This document shows, in pieces, positions 1 to 6,300 of a stretch of 9,269 nt of DNA. Under the pieces are notes generated by a model. It saw only the letters and a program-made list of their open reading frames with translations, had not been told where the DNA came from and searched no databases. This DNA is from an uncultured bacterium (lineage in GTDB: Bacteria; Hydrogenedentota; Hydrogenedentia; Hydrogenedentales; JAEUWI01). Position numbers and translations under genes: made by a program. Each line of letters starts with the position of its first letter. Position 1 is the first letter of the stretch. Location of the stretch: assembly GCA_937895305.1 (NCBI GenBank), contig CALAXS010000590.1, positions 1 through 9,269 of the forward strand, given 5' to 3'.

Positions 1-1284
1 TTTCCGTGCGGCTTCCAGTTCATATTCGGGGAGACGCTTGTCTGCGAAGATAGCTTCAAAGCGGGTGTGGCGTTGACGTCCATTAATGACGGGGACACTG
101 GGCCAATCTTCGCCGATGAGGGGTTTGACGTATTTAATGAAGTCATCGGTGACATCAATTTTGTTTTCGCTTATCCACTCTGCCGGGAAGGTGCGCTCCG
201 AGTTGGCCACGGATTCCAGAGGGACCTTGTCGTAGTAGATATCATAAATGAGTCCTGGACGGCGGAGGATGGTGGACATCCAGCCATTCTCACCAGCAGC
301 TGCGATTTCAGCGGCCTTGAGGCCCACATTGTAGGCTTCGTCCAGATCGACGACGGAGGCGTAGAGGCAGGTGTCACGCTGGTCGGTGCCCGGCACCTGG
401 CCACGGGCTGCGCCACGGGTAACGAGGCCTTTTTTGTTTAGCATATTTACGGTCATTTGGGCTACGGTCTGTTCGGAAGCGCTGAACTGCGTGTGGCCGA
501 AGGAGTCTTTTGTTGCACCTACATCGCCCACATCGAAGCCTTCACTGACCACGACGATGCAACGGCCATCTTTCTTGAGTTGGTCGTTTACGTTGTCGCA
601 CATCTCTTCAGCGGATACGTTGGATTCAGCCATGTAGATCTGCAGGGGCATCTCGCGGTTGGGGTCGGCGAGCCGTGCCGCAGCGGGGATATAGCCGATT
701 TTCCGGCCCATAGCCTGGAGGACCAGCACCGGGTCGGCGGGGGAGGATCCGCGATTTTCTTCATTGGCGTTTTGTACGGCACCCATCCAATACCGCGCTA
801 CGGAACCATAGCCGGGGGTGTGGTCGATAAGTTTGAATTCGGAGTCGCCGACGTCATTGTCGATGGTCTTGGGCACGCCTACGCCAATGAGATCAAGACC
901 GCGATCCCGGGCGAGTTGCGCGACTTTCTGGGCGGTGTCCATGGAGTCGTTACCGCCGTTGTAGAAGAAATAGCCGATGTCATGGGCCTTGAAGACTTCA
1001 ATGACCCGCTCGAAATCTTCCAGCTGGTCCGCCTTGATCTTGTAACGGCAGGTACCGATAGCACCCGCAGCAGGGGTATAGCGCAGGAGGGCGACTTCTT
1101 CTTCGCTCTGTGCAGAGAGGTTGAGCAGCTCTTCCCTGAGTACGCCTTCAATACCGTGCCAGCCGCCATAGATGGTGCCAAAGGTATCTGGAAAGGCTTT
1201 GCAGCCGTCAATAACACCACGCAATGAGCTGTTAATGACCGGACTTGGCCCTCCGGACTGGGCAACGATTACATTCTTTGGCAT
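1..1284 (-). CDS. pfp: Phosphofructokinase, probably pyrophosphate-dependent (3' end beyond the window)
   Basis: Phosphorylates fructose 6-phosphate to fructose 1,6-bisphosphate in the cytoplasm. The reading frame has 428 codons and no stop before the left edge. PFK-family motifs appear in order: an N-terminal AQSGGPSPVIN loop (residues 8-18), GGNDS (110-114), PKTIDND (138-144, with catalytic Asp142), MGRKIG (192-197), SEG (247-249, substrate-binding Glu) and PGTDQR (299-303). In the family, Asp after GGD/N together with Lys in PKT marks PPi-using enzymes, whereas ATP enzymes have Gly at both places. Here Asp113 and Lys139 are both of the PPi type, so a reversible PPi-PFK is favoured, but this is inferred. 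The Asn at 112 replaces the usual Asp. The start at 1284 is preceded by a good GAGGGG ribosome binding site. It lies 22 bases after the lipoprotein gene and is last in the visible block. About 430 residues is near full length, so little is missing. Confidence 0.93.
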   Translation of the reverse strand, partial: MPKNVIVAQSGGPSPVINSSLRGVIDGCKAFPDTFGTIYGGWHGIEGVLREELLNLSAQSEEEVALLRYTPAAGAIGTCRYKIKADQLEDFERVIEVFKAHDIGYFFYNGGNDSMDTAQKVAQLARDRGLDLIGVGVPKTIDNDVGDSEFKLIDHTPGYGSVARYWMGAVQNANEENRGSSPADPVLVLQAMGRKIGYIPAAARLADPNREMPLQIYMAESNVSAEEMCDNVNDQLKKDGRCIVVVSEGFDVGDVGATKDSFGHTQFSASEQTVAQMTVNMLNKKGLVTRGAARGQVPGTDQRDTCLYASVVDLDEAYNVGLKAAEIAAAGENGWMSTILRRPGLIYDIYYDKVPLESVANSERTFPAEWISENKIDVTDDFIKYVKPLIGEDWPSVPVINGRQRHTRFEAIFADKRLPEYELEAARK

Positions 1285-1306
1285 TGTATTTCCCCTCATC
1301 TGTTTT

Positions 1307-1933
1307 CTACTTTTCTAATTCGGTTTCTATGGATGCTGTTGTGTAGAGAAAGAAAAATTCACGATCATTCTCTCGCATCTTCTTTTTAATCGCTATCGCA
1401 TCTTCGTAATTTGGATATTGTTTAAGCACTTGGTTGATGGACTGTAGTCCCTCGACCTGACCTTTTTCCATGTATTGTGTCAGGGCCAGGCGCGTGGCCG
1501 ATCTGGGGTCAAGTAGTTCAATGTTCTCAACCGCTCCAAAACAGGCTGCGGCCTTCGCATAAAACTTTTTCGCTTCTTCTGTTTTTTCCAGACGTTCACT
1601 AATAAAACCCTGGGCCAGTGCGCCGTCGCAATAGGTCGTTTCGAGCTTTTGCGCCTTCGCATACGCCTTCATAGCCTGATCGTAATTCCCAAGGCGCACC
1701 TGGATAGCAGCGTGGTTCACATGGAGCAGCCAATATTCGGGATCCGCACGAACCGCCTCACTGATATGGGTGAGGGCCAACTCAGGGTCGTTCGCTTCCA
1801 GTGCCTGGAGTGCTTCCTGATTCAATTGTACAACCCGGTTTGTCAGATAATGTTCTGTCTCTTCGCTTGGACTTTTTGCATAGCAGCCAGTGAGTATGAG
1901 CAGGGTAACTAACCCGCTATAGGCCATACGCAT
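1307..1933 (-). CDS. TPR-repeat lipoprotein of unknown function
   Basis: A 208-residue predicted lipoprotein. The N-terminus has a short basic start, a hydrophobic stretch (about residues 5-15) and a lipobox LTGC ending at Cys17, which would be lipidated after signal peptidase II cleavage. Three TPR-like helical pairs follow, at about residues 35-68, 69-102 and 103-136, with the usual small and large residue pattern (for example A-x-x-x-x-x-A-x-x-x-x-P). The C-terminal part (about 137-208) is helical and charged and has no recognised motif. TPR lipoproteins usually hold protein partners at a membrane; the partner here is unknown. The start at 1933 lies 7 bases after the LarA-like gene stop, with AGAGGG about 11 bases upstream inside that gene's end. 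A second in-frame Met at residue 3 could also serve. It is the only non-enzyme in the leftward block. Confidence 0.82.
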   Translation of the reverse strand: MRMAYSGLVTLLILTGCYAKSPSEETEHYLTNRVVQLNQEALQALEANDPELALTHISEAVRADPEYWLLHVNHAAIQVRLGNYDQAMKAYAKAQKLETTYCDGALAQGFISERLEKTEEAKKFYAKAAACFGAVENIELLDPRSATRLALTQYMEKGQVEGLQSINQVLKQYPNYEDAIAIKKKMRENDREFFFLYTTASIETELEK

Positions 1934-1940
1934 GACAGGG

Positions 1941-3197
1941 TCAGCCCTCTTCTTTTATGTGGTGCAGGATTTCTCCAGCATTACGCACGAGAAGGATGCC
2001 TTCGGCTTCGCGGTTTTCAAAATCTTTCGGGTCGATGGTATCGGGGTCGAGATAGCCCAGGTTAATCTGGTCACAGACTTCTTTGGGAATGCTGGTGGCG
2101 AGGGTAACCGTGACGCGTGGTTTTTCCACACCGTCCTCATAGGTGCCCATACCCTTCACGTGGGTGGAGTGGGCCTGTATGGAGCGGGGAATGTCCTTGA
2201 AGCGGTCTTCTTGTTTCGTAAAGTAGTCGCGCACATGGTAGCCCACTTTTTTAATGTACTTGTTGTGGGTAATACTCACTTCGTCGATGTGCTTCCCATA
2301 GATTATCAATTCACCACCATCGGCGACCACAGGCTCCAGCTTGTACATGCACTTACCCGCTACCCAGATCTCGTCGTACATGGGCGGGGCCATGGCGAGA
2401 ACGCGCTTGAAAGGTTTGGGCTTGTAAACGATGTGGGTCTCGGCACTCATGTCTGCCGCAGCGTCCCAGGCTTCGTCGGGGGTGCCATAAAAGATGGCCT
2501 TGGTGTTTTTCCCCAATACGGTGAGACAGAAGCAGTGAGCTTCGGTCGTAATCATGGCAGCGGAGTGGTTAATGACGTCGCGTACCGGAGTGTACTTCGT
2601 GCCGTTGATGGCATAATTAGTCATGAGGGCACCGAGCCAGTGGAAGAGATTCAATATGTCAGGGCCAGCAATGCCTGGGAAGAAATATTTGTTGCCACCA
2701 CTGAAGCCGACGACTTCGTGAGGGAATACAGGGCCAACAATAAAGACCTGATCATAATCGAGGATGCGTTTGTTGATGGTGACATCTACCGATTCACGCA
2801 AACGCCCTTCAGAAATTTTATCAACCGTGTCTTCGTCCAGGGTGCCGATGGTGGCGAGGGCATCAGGGTCATCCCAGGCATGATTAAAAATATCGACATT
2901 GGCGTAAACCCCACTACGTTCTTCCGGGGTGATACCCACAAGGGTTTCAATCATTTCATCCGTCATGGGCGGGTGGGTACCCAGCGCTATGAGGTAATCC
3001 ATTTTATCGACACGTTCCGCAAGAGCTTCATGAAAAGCCTTGAAGAGCAGCGGCATGGGCATGGAACGGGTATGATCGGGGATGATAAACAGGATACGCT
3101 TATCGTCAACCGTCATGTCTTTGGCGATGTCGAAAACGAAGTGCCGCAGATCATCGTCGCTCAGGAATCCGTCGGTAGCGATGTGTTTTTTCAGCAT
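1941..3197 (-). CDS. larA: LarA-family (DUF2088) nickel-pincer racemase or epimerase
   Basis: A 418-residue LarA-type protein. Characterised LarA enzymes racemise or epimerise 2-hydroxyacids through a nickel-pincer nucleotide (NPN) attached to a lysine. The matching sites are visible: DHTR (residues 41-44), ALGTH with His75, PHEVVGFSGGNK with His160 and Lys170, and LFH with His186. The spacings His160 to Lys170 (10) and Lys170 to His186 (16) equal those of lactate racemase His174, Lys184 and His200, so the cofactor lysine is probably intact. The substrate is not known: LarA relatives include lactate, malate and D-gluconate 2-epimerising enzymes. The neighbouring mannonate-type SDR makes a sugar acid plausible. 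No larB, larC or larE cofactor genes are in the window, so NPN would have to be made elsewhere. The ATG at 3197 overlaps the end of the PdxB gene by 7 bases (ATGCTGA), indicating translational coupling. Confidence 0.9.
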   Translation of the reverse strand: MLKKHIATDGFLSDDDLRHFVFDIAKDMTVDDKRILFIIPDHTRSMPMPLLFKAFHEALAERVDKMDYLIALGTHPPMTDEMIETLVGITPEERSGVYANVDIFNHAWDDPDALATIGTLDEDTVDKISEGRLRESVDVTINKRILDYDQVFIVGPVFPHEVVGFSGGNKYFFPGIAGPDILNLFHWLGALMTNYAINGTKYTPVRDVINHSAAMITTEAHCFCLTVLGKNTKAIFYGTPDEAWDAAADMSAETHIVYKPKPFKRVLAMAPPMYDEIWVAGKCMYKLEPVVADGGELIIYGKHIDEVSITHNKYIKKVGYHVRDYFTKQEDRFKDIPRSIQAHSTHVKGMGTYEDGVEKPRVTVTLATSIPKEVCDQINLGYLDPDTIDPKDFENREAEGILLVRNAGEILHHIKEEG

Positions 3198-4336
3198 GAG
3201 CCATTTCTCCTGAAGCCAAGGGCGTCAACGGTAGGGGCCAAGCCCTGAGCAGCATCACCCAGGCTGACGATAGTGTTTTGAAATTCGCGACGTCGGGGAT
3301 AGTTCTTGCGCAGTTGGTCAAAGAATACAGCATGCTCTTCGGCTGGACAATCATTGAGTCCACGAAAGTCTTTGTCATCATTCATGATTTCATAGACTGC
3401 ACGAATGGCTGCATGAATCCCTGCATGGCCGGGGGTGTCGATGCTTAATGCAGGGCACTCCGGCTCGGGCAACAGCGGTGTCGGGTCCCAGGGCTTATTA
3501 ATCTTGAAGTGGCGGCACGCCGCATCATAAATCTGTTGTGTGCCATCGACCTTGCCATCGAAGGAATAGCCTGCGATGTGGGGCGTAGCAATTTCCACGA
3601 GGTCTACCAGTTCCATGTCGGGTTCCGGTTCGCCTTCCCAGACATCGAGGAGACAATCACGCAGCTTGCCTGCCTTAAGCGTGGCCTTAAGGGCCTGATT
3701 ATCCGCGACAGCACCGCGCGAGGAATTGAGATAGATGGCATCGTCACCCATAGCATCAAAGAAAGCCTGATCCGCAAGATGAAATGTAGGATAGGGGCCA
3801 TCCTTGCTTAGGGGTACGTGGGTCGTCACGAAATCACACGCGAGGGCCTCTTCCAGCGGACGATAGATGGGCTCGGCAGTTTCTCCTGCCAGCGGCGGGT
3901 CATTGAGTATGCAACGCATGCCCAGCGCTTTGGCCTTAGCGAGGACTTTCTTACCTACGTTACCCACGCCGATGATGCCGAGGGAAGCCTGGGTCAGGTC
4001 CATGCTGTGCTTCTCTGCGAAATGGAGTAGTGCCGCAGCGATATATTCGCCCACGCTATTGGCATTACAACCAGGCGCAGAAGAGAAACCGATGTTGTTA
4101 CTTTTCAGATAAGGCTTGTCGATGTGGTCTTCACCTATAGTCGCCGTGGCGACGAACTGAATGTCAGTACCTTCCAGCAGGTCAGCGTTGACCTTGGTGA
4201 TGGAGCGCACCATAAGGGCCTGGGCGTCCATGAGGTCGGCCTTGGCAATAGCACGCCCGGGCAAGGTGACGACTTCGCCCAGCTGAGAGAAAGCCTCGTT
4301 GCCATAGGGGATATTTTCATCGACGACGATTTTCAT
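3191..4336 (-). CDS. pdxB: Erythronate-4-phosphate dehydrogenase (PdxB)
   Basis: A 381-residue D-2-hydroxyacid dehydrogenase closely matching PdxB in length (about 378-380 in the family). PdxB oxidises 4-phosphoerythronate in the DXP-dependent pyridoxal-phosphate route. Visible features: N-terminal VRSITKVN (43-50), ATIGEDHID (65-73), APGCNANSVGEY (87-98), Rossmann GVGNVG (123-128), and the catalytic Arg207 (SSRGA), Glu236 (DVWEGEP) and His253 (TPHIAGYS). These equal E. coli R208, E237 and H254. The C-terminal region (about 290-381) has the LRKNYPRRREF segment typical of the PdxB dimerisation domain, which separates it from SerA-like paralogues. It starts at 4336, six bases after the HAD gene, and overlaps the LarA-like gene. 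No other pyridoxine-pathway gene is in the window. A related 2-hydroxyacid substrate cannot be excluded in this context. Confidence 0.92.
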   Translation of the reverse strand: MKIVVDENIPYGNEAFSQLGEVVTLPGRAIAKADLMDAQALMVRSITKVNADLLEGTDIQFVATATIGEDHIDKPYLKSNNIGFSSAPGCNANSVGEYIAAALLHFAEKHSMDLTQASLGIIGVGNVGKKVLAKAKALGMRCILNDPPLAGETAEPIYRPLEEALACDFVTTHVPLSKDGPYPTFHLADQAFFDAMGDDAIYLNSSRGAVADNQALKATLKAGKLRDCLLDVWEGEPEPDMELVDLVEIATPHIAGYSFDGKVDGTQQIYDAACRHFKINKPWDPTPLLPEPECPALSIDTPGHAGIHAAIRAVYEIMNDDKDFRGLNDCPAEEHAVFFDQLRKNYPRRREFQNTIVSLGDAAQGLAPTVDALGFRRNGSC

Positions 4337-4342
4337 GGATGC

Positions 4343-5230
4343 TTATTTCCAGGGGGGTGTTTCGGGAAGGTAGCCTTCAAACTCTTCGATGAGCGCAGCT
4401 TCGTAGGCACCGGCGTATTCACCAGCGAAGAACTTGTCCAACCCTTCGTTGTAGAACCGTTCCCAGGACGCTTCTTCTGCGCCGGGATTAATGGGGAAGA
4501 AAAGCGCATCGTTGAGTTCAGCAGCCTTGCGATCACCCGGCGCATCGCCAATCATGAGTATCTTCGATTTTTCATAGCGTCCTTCAGAGGCGAAGGCGAT
4601 GTGCTCATTTTTCTTACCCTGTTCCTGACCATTGATGGAGAAGACCAGCTTGGTCATGTCCTGCTCGTCCCATTCGCGAGTAAGTGCTTCGCAGGGGGTC
4701 TGGGAACAGACCATCATGTCAGCTTTATTAAAAGCCTTTTCAAGGGATTCGCGCACGAAGGGGAAGGGAGGCAAGCCGCCCTGCACAATATCGTTCACCG
4801 TTTCGTTGACGGCTTTACTCCACTTGAGGGTGTGGTGCATATCCTTGTGATCGTGCTCTTCGCAGAAGGCTTCCAGGACCGGGTTACCGAGCTTGGATTC
4901 AGTTTCTACCCATTTGCGCAGATTGTGCACAGGCGGGATTTTAACGCCACGGGCCTGAACCTTGTCCCAGTCCTTGAGCAGGTCGAATGTCATGAGGAGG
5001 GCAGGGAAGCGATTTATGCCGCGCCATTTGGAATAGAGATTCACGAACTCAGCCGCTTCACGGGCGTACTTGGACACCGCCTGAAGACCCCAATAGCTGA
5101 TGATGTTGGGGATGAAGCATTCCTTGTGCTTCAATTCCATGGTGTCGAATGCACACCCATCGGAATCGATGCAGATGAGGAATTCATGTTTGGGTTTGTG
5201 GTTTTTAAGTTGTTCTACTGCGTCGGTCAT
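4343..5230 (-). CDS. HAD-superfamily hydrolase with a long inter-motif insert
   Basis: A 295-residue protein with HAD phosphatase motifs in order. Motif I is ICIDSDGCAFD (nucleophile Asp22 and acid/base Asp24, followed by Gly and Asp29). Motif II is VCSQTP (Ser176). A lysine near 222-224 may be motif III. Motif IV is MIGDAPGD (Asp229 and Asp233), which binds Mg2+. These residues look complete for phosphate-ester hydrolysis. About 150 residues separate motifs I and II, rich in aromatic and charged residues. That is much longer than the usual cap insertion and probably forms a special lid for the substrate. The substrate cannot be told; a phosphorylated sugar or sugar acid would suit the neighbours. 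The gene lies 42 bases after the SDR gene and 6 before PdxB, so it is co-transcribed. No signal peptide or membrane segment is seen, so it is cytoplasmic. Confidence 0.88.
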   Translation of the reverse strand: MTDAVEQLKNHKPKHEFLICIDSDGCAFDTMELKHKECFIPNIISYWGLQAVSKYAREAAEFVNLYSKWRGINRFPALLMTFDLLKDWDKVQARGVKIPPVHNLRKWVETESKLGNPVLEAFCEEHDHKDMHHTLKWSKAVNETVNDIVQGGLPPFPFVRESLEKAFNKADMMVCSQTPCEALTREWDEQDMTKLVFSINGQEQGKKNEHIAFASEGRYEKSKILMIGDAPGDRKAAELNDALFFPINPGAEEASWERFYNEGLDKFFAGEYAGAYEAALIEEFEGYLPETPPWK

Positions 5231-5272
5231 GGTCAGTTTCTTCCCGTTGTATGCTGTAGTTTAATTGTTGCT

Positions 5273-6109
5273 TTAAACGCCGGAGAAAGCGGAGAAACCG
5301 CCATCCACGGGTACGACAATACCGGTTACAAATTTGGATGCATCGCTGGCAAGCCAGATGGTGGTGCCGATGAGATCTTCGGGGCTGCCATAGCGACCTT
5401 GCGGAGTATGGCCAATGATCGTCTCGCCACGCGGCGTAGGCTCGCCAGTCTCTTTGTCGGTGAGCAGGAAACGATTCTGCTCCGTAAGGAAGAAGCCGGG
5501 GGCCACGGCGTTGACACGCAGCTTGGGGCTGTATTCCTGGGCGAGGTGTACCGCGAGCCATTGGGTAAAGTTACTCACCGCTGCCTTGGCTGCGCTATAG
5601 CCGGGGATACGGGTCAGGGGACGGAAGGCGTTCATGGAAGAGATGTTGATAATGACACCCCCGTCTTCGTTATTGATCATGGATTTGATGAAGACCTGCG
5701 AGGGGAGGACCACGCCACCCACGAGGTTCAGGTCGATAACTTTCAGCATGGCATCCTGGGGCAAATCGAAGAAGCTCTGGTCGGGGGAAGTGGTTGCACC
5801 GCCCATGTTGCCACCCACGCCATTGATGAGGATATCCACCTGGCAGAAGTCAGCACATATCGCTGTATTACAGGCTTCGATGGTGGCACGGTCAAAGACA
5901 TCCAGGGCATAGCCCTTGGCTTTACCACCTGCTGCGATGATTTTGTCAGCCACGGCCTGCGCCATATCCAGGCGCACATCAGCGATAGCGACGGTGGCCC
6001 CGGCACTGGCGAGTCCTTCAGCGATGGAGCCGCCCAGGACCCCTCCGCCACCCGTGACAACGGCAGTTTTTCCTGTAAGATCAAACATAGTAGTAGGTTG
6101 TGCAGACAT
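5273..6109 (-). CDS. uxuB: SDR oxidoreductase, likely D-mannonate oxidoreductase (fructuronate reductase)
   Basis: A 278-residue classical short-chain dehydrogenase. Motifs: TGGGGVLG (19-26) for the dinucleotide fold, Asp44 at the end of the second strand (favouring NAD over NADP), NGVGG (96-100), Asn128, Ser158, and the YSAAK pair Tyr171 and Lys175. The C-terminal half has two long recognisable features, PGFFLTEQNR (204-213) and the terminal VVPVDGGFSAFSGV (265-278), which are hallmarks of the SDR-type D-mannonate oxidoreductase (Bacillus UxuB/YjmF family, from memory). These interconvert D-mannonate and D-fructuronate. Closely related SDRs acting on other sugar acids cannot be excluded. The start at 6109 has GGAG five bases upstream. 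It is the first gene of the leftward block and is preceded by a strong extended -10. Confidence 0.88.
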   Translation of the reverse strand: MSAQPTTMFDLTGKTAVVTGGGGVLGGSIAEGLASAGATVAIADVRLDMAQAVADKIIAAGGKAKGYALDVFDRATIEACNTAICADFCQVDILINGVGGNMGGATTSPDQSFFDLPQDAMLKVIDLNLVGGVVLPSQVFIKSMINNEDGGVIINISSMNAFRPLTRIPGYSAAKAAVSNFTQWLAVHLAQEYSPKLRVNAVAPGFFLTEQNRFLLTDKETGEPTPRGETIIGHTPQGRYGSPEDLIGTTIWLASDASKFVTGIVVPVDGGFSAFSGV

Positions 6110-6141
6110 GTCAGCTCCGGTCTATAGGTTAGATTAGGCCC

Positions 6142-6164
6142 AAAAAGCGCCCGAAATCTGGGCG
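6142..6164 (-). terminator. Weak hairpin plus T-run in the leader (possible attenuator)
   Basis: On the minus strand, CGCCC and GGGCG (6164-6160 and 6152-6148) form a 5-bp stem with a 7-base loop. Two bases later come five Ts (6146-6142). It lies between the predicted start of transcription (about 6171) and the SDR gene start codon (6109), so it could be a small attenuator. The stem is short, so it may only be a weak pause site. Confidence 0.25.
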
Positions 6165-6166
6165 AA

Positions 6167-6180
6167 AATTCCGTGGAATT
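6167..6180. promoter_or_regulatory. Possible operator palindrome over the -10 and start site
   Basis: A perfect inverted repeat, AATTCC-GT-GGAATT (6-2-6), overlaps the predicted -10 of the leftward operon and its start point. A dimeric repressor binding here would block that promoter. No regulator gene is seen nearby, so its partner is unknown. A 14-bp palindrome may occur by chance. Confidence 0.35.
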
Positions 6181-6186
6181 CTAGCA
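6178..6186 (-). promoter_or_regulatory. Extended -10 promoter of the leftward operon
   Basis: On the minus strand, TGCTAGAAT reads as a full extended -10 element (TGn followed by TAGAAT, five of six matches to TATAAT). The expected -35 at 17 bases upstream reads TTATTC, which is poor, but an extended -10 often makes this unnecessary. Transcription would start near 6171, about 60 bases before the SDR start codon. The site is predicted from sequence only. Confidence 0.5.
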
Positions 6187-6300
6187 TAAAAGGGTGTGTT
6201 GAATAAAGTTAGGCATGGAAATTGGTAACAGTGGCGATATGGATTGGGTATAGATTACACTTGACGTGTTGGTGAGTCGCAGTACCGTTAGGAAGTGGGC

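Larger units (their letters stand above)
6110..6300. promoter_or_regulatory. Divergent intergenic region between the leftward operon and the protease gene
   Basis: A 191-base spacer holding starts for both directions. Leftward, the extended -10 at 6178-6186 is clear. Rightward, candidates are weak: TATAGATT at 6249-6256 lacks a good -35, and TTGACG at 6261-6266 has no good -10 at 16-17 bases. The SDR ribosome binding site GGAG is at 6115-6118, and the protease AGGAAG is at 6290-6295. Confidence 0.55.

Noticed and set aside
457..1227. + strand open frame opposite the PFK gene
   Set aside because: The PFK motifs on the minus strand explain the region.
1932..3248. Long + strand open frame of 438 codons opposite the LarA-like gene
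   Set aside because: The minus strand carries matching LarA motifs; the frame is a codon-bias shadow.
4124..6127. Long + strand open frame of 667 codons opposite the PdxB, HAD and SDR genes
   Set aside because: It is the antisense shadow of three well-supported minus-strand genes and its product shows no motifs.
6295..6300. GTG start two codons upstream of the protease ATG
   Set aside because: It would bury the AGGAAG ribosome binding site in the coding sequence; the ATG at 6301 has ideal spacing.
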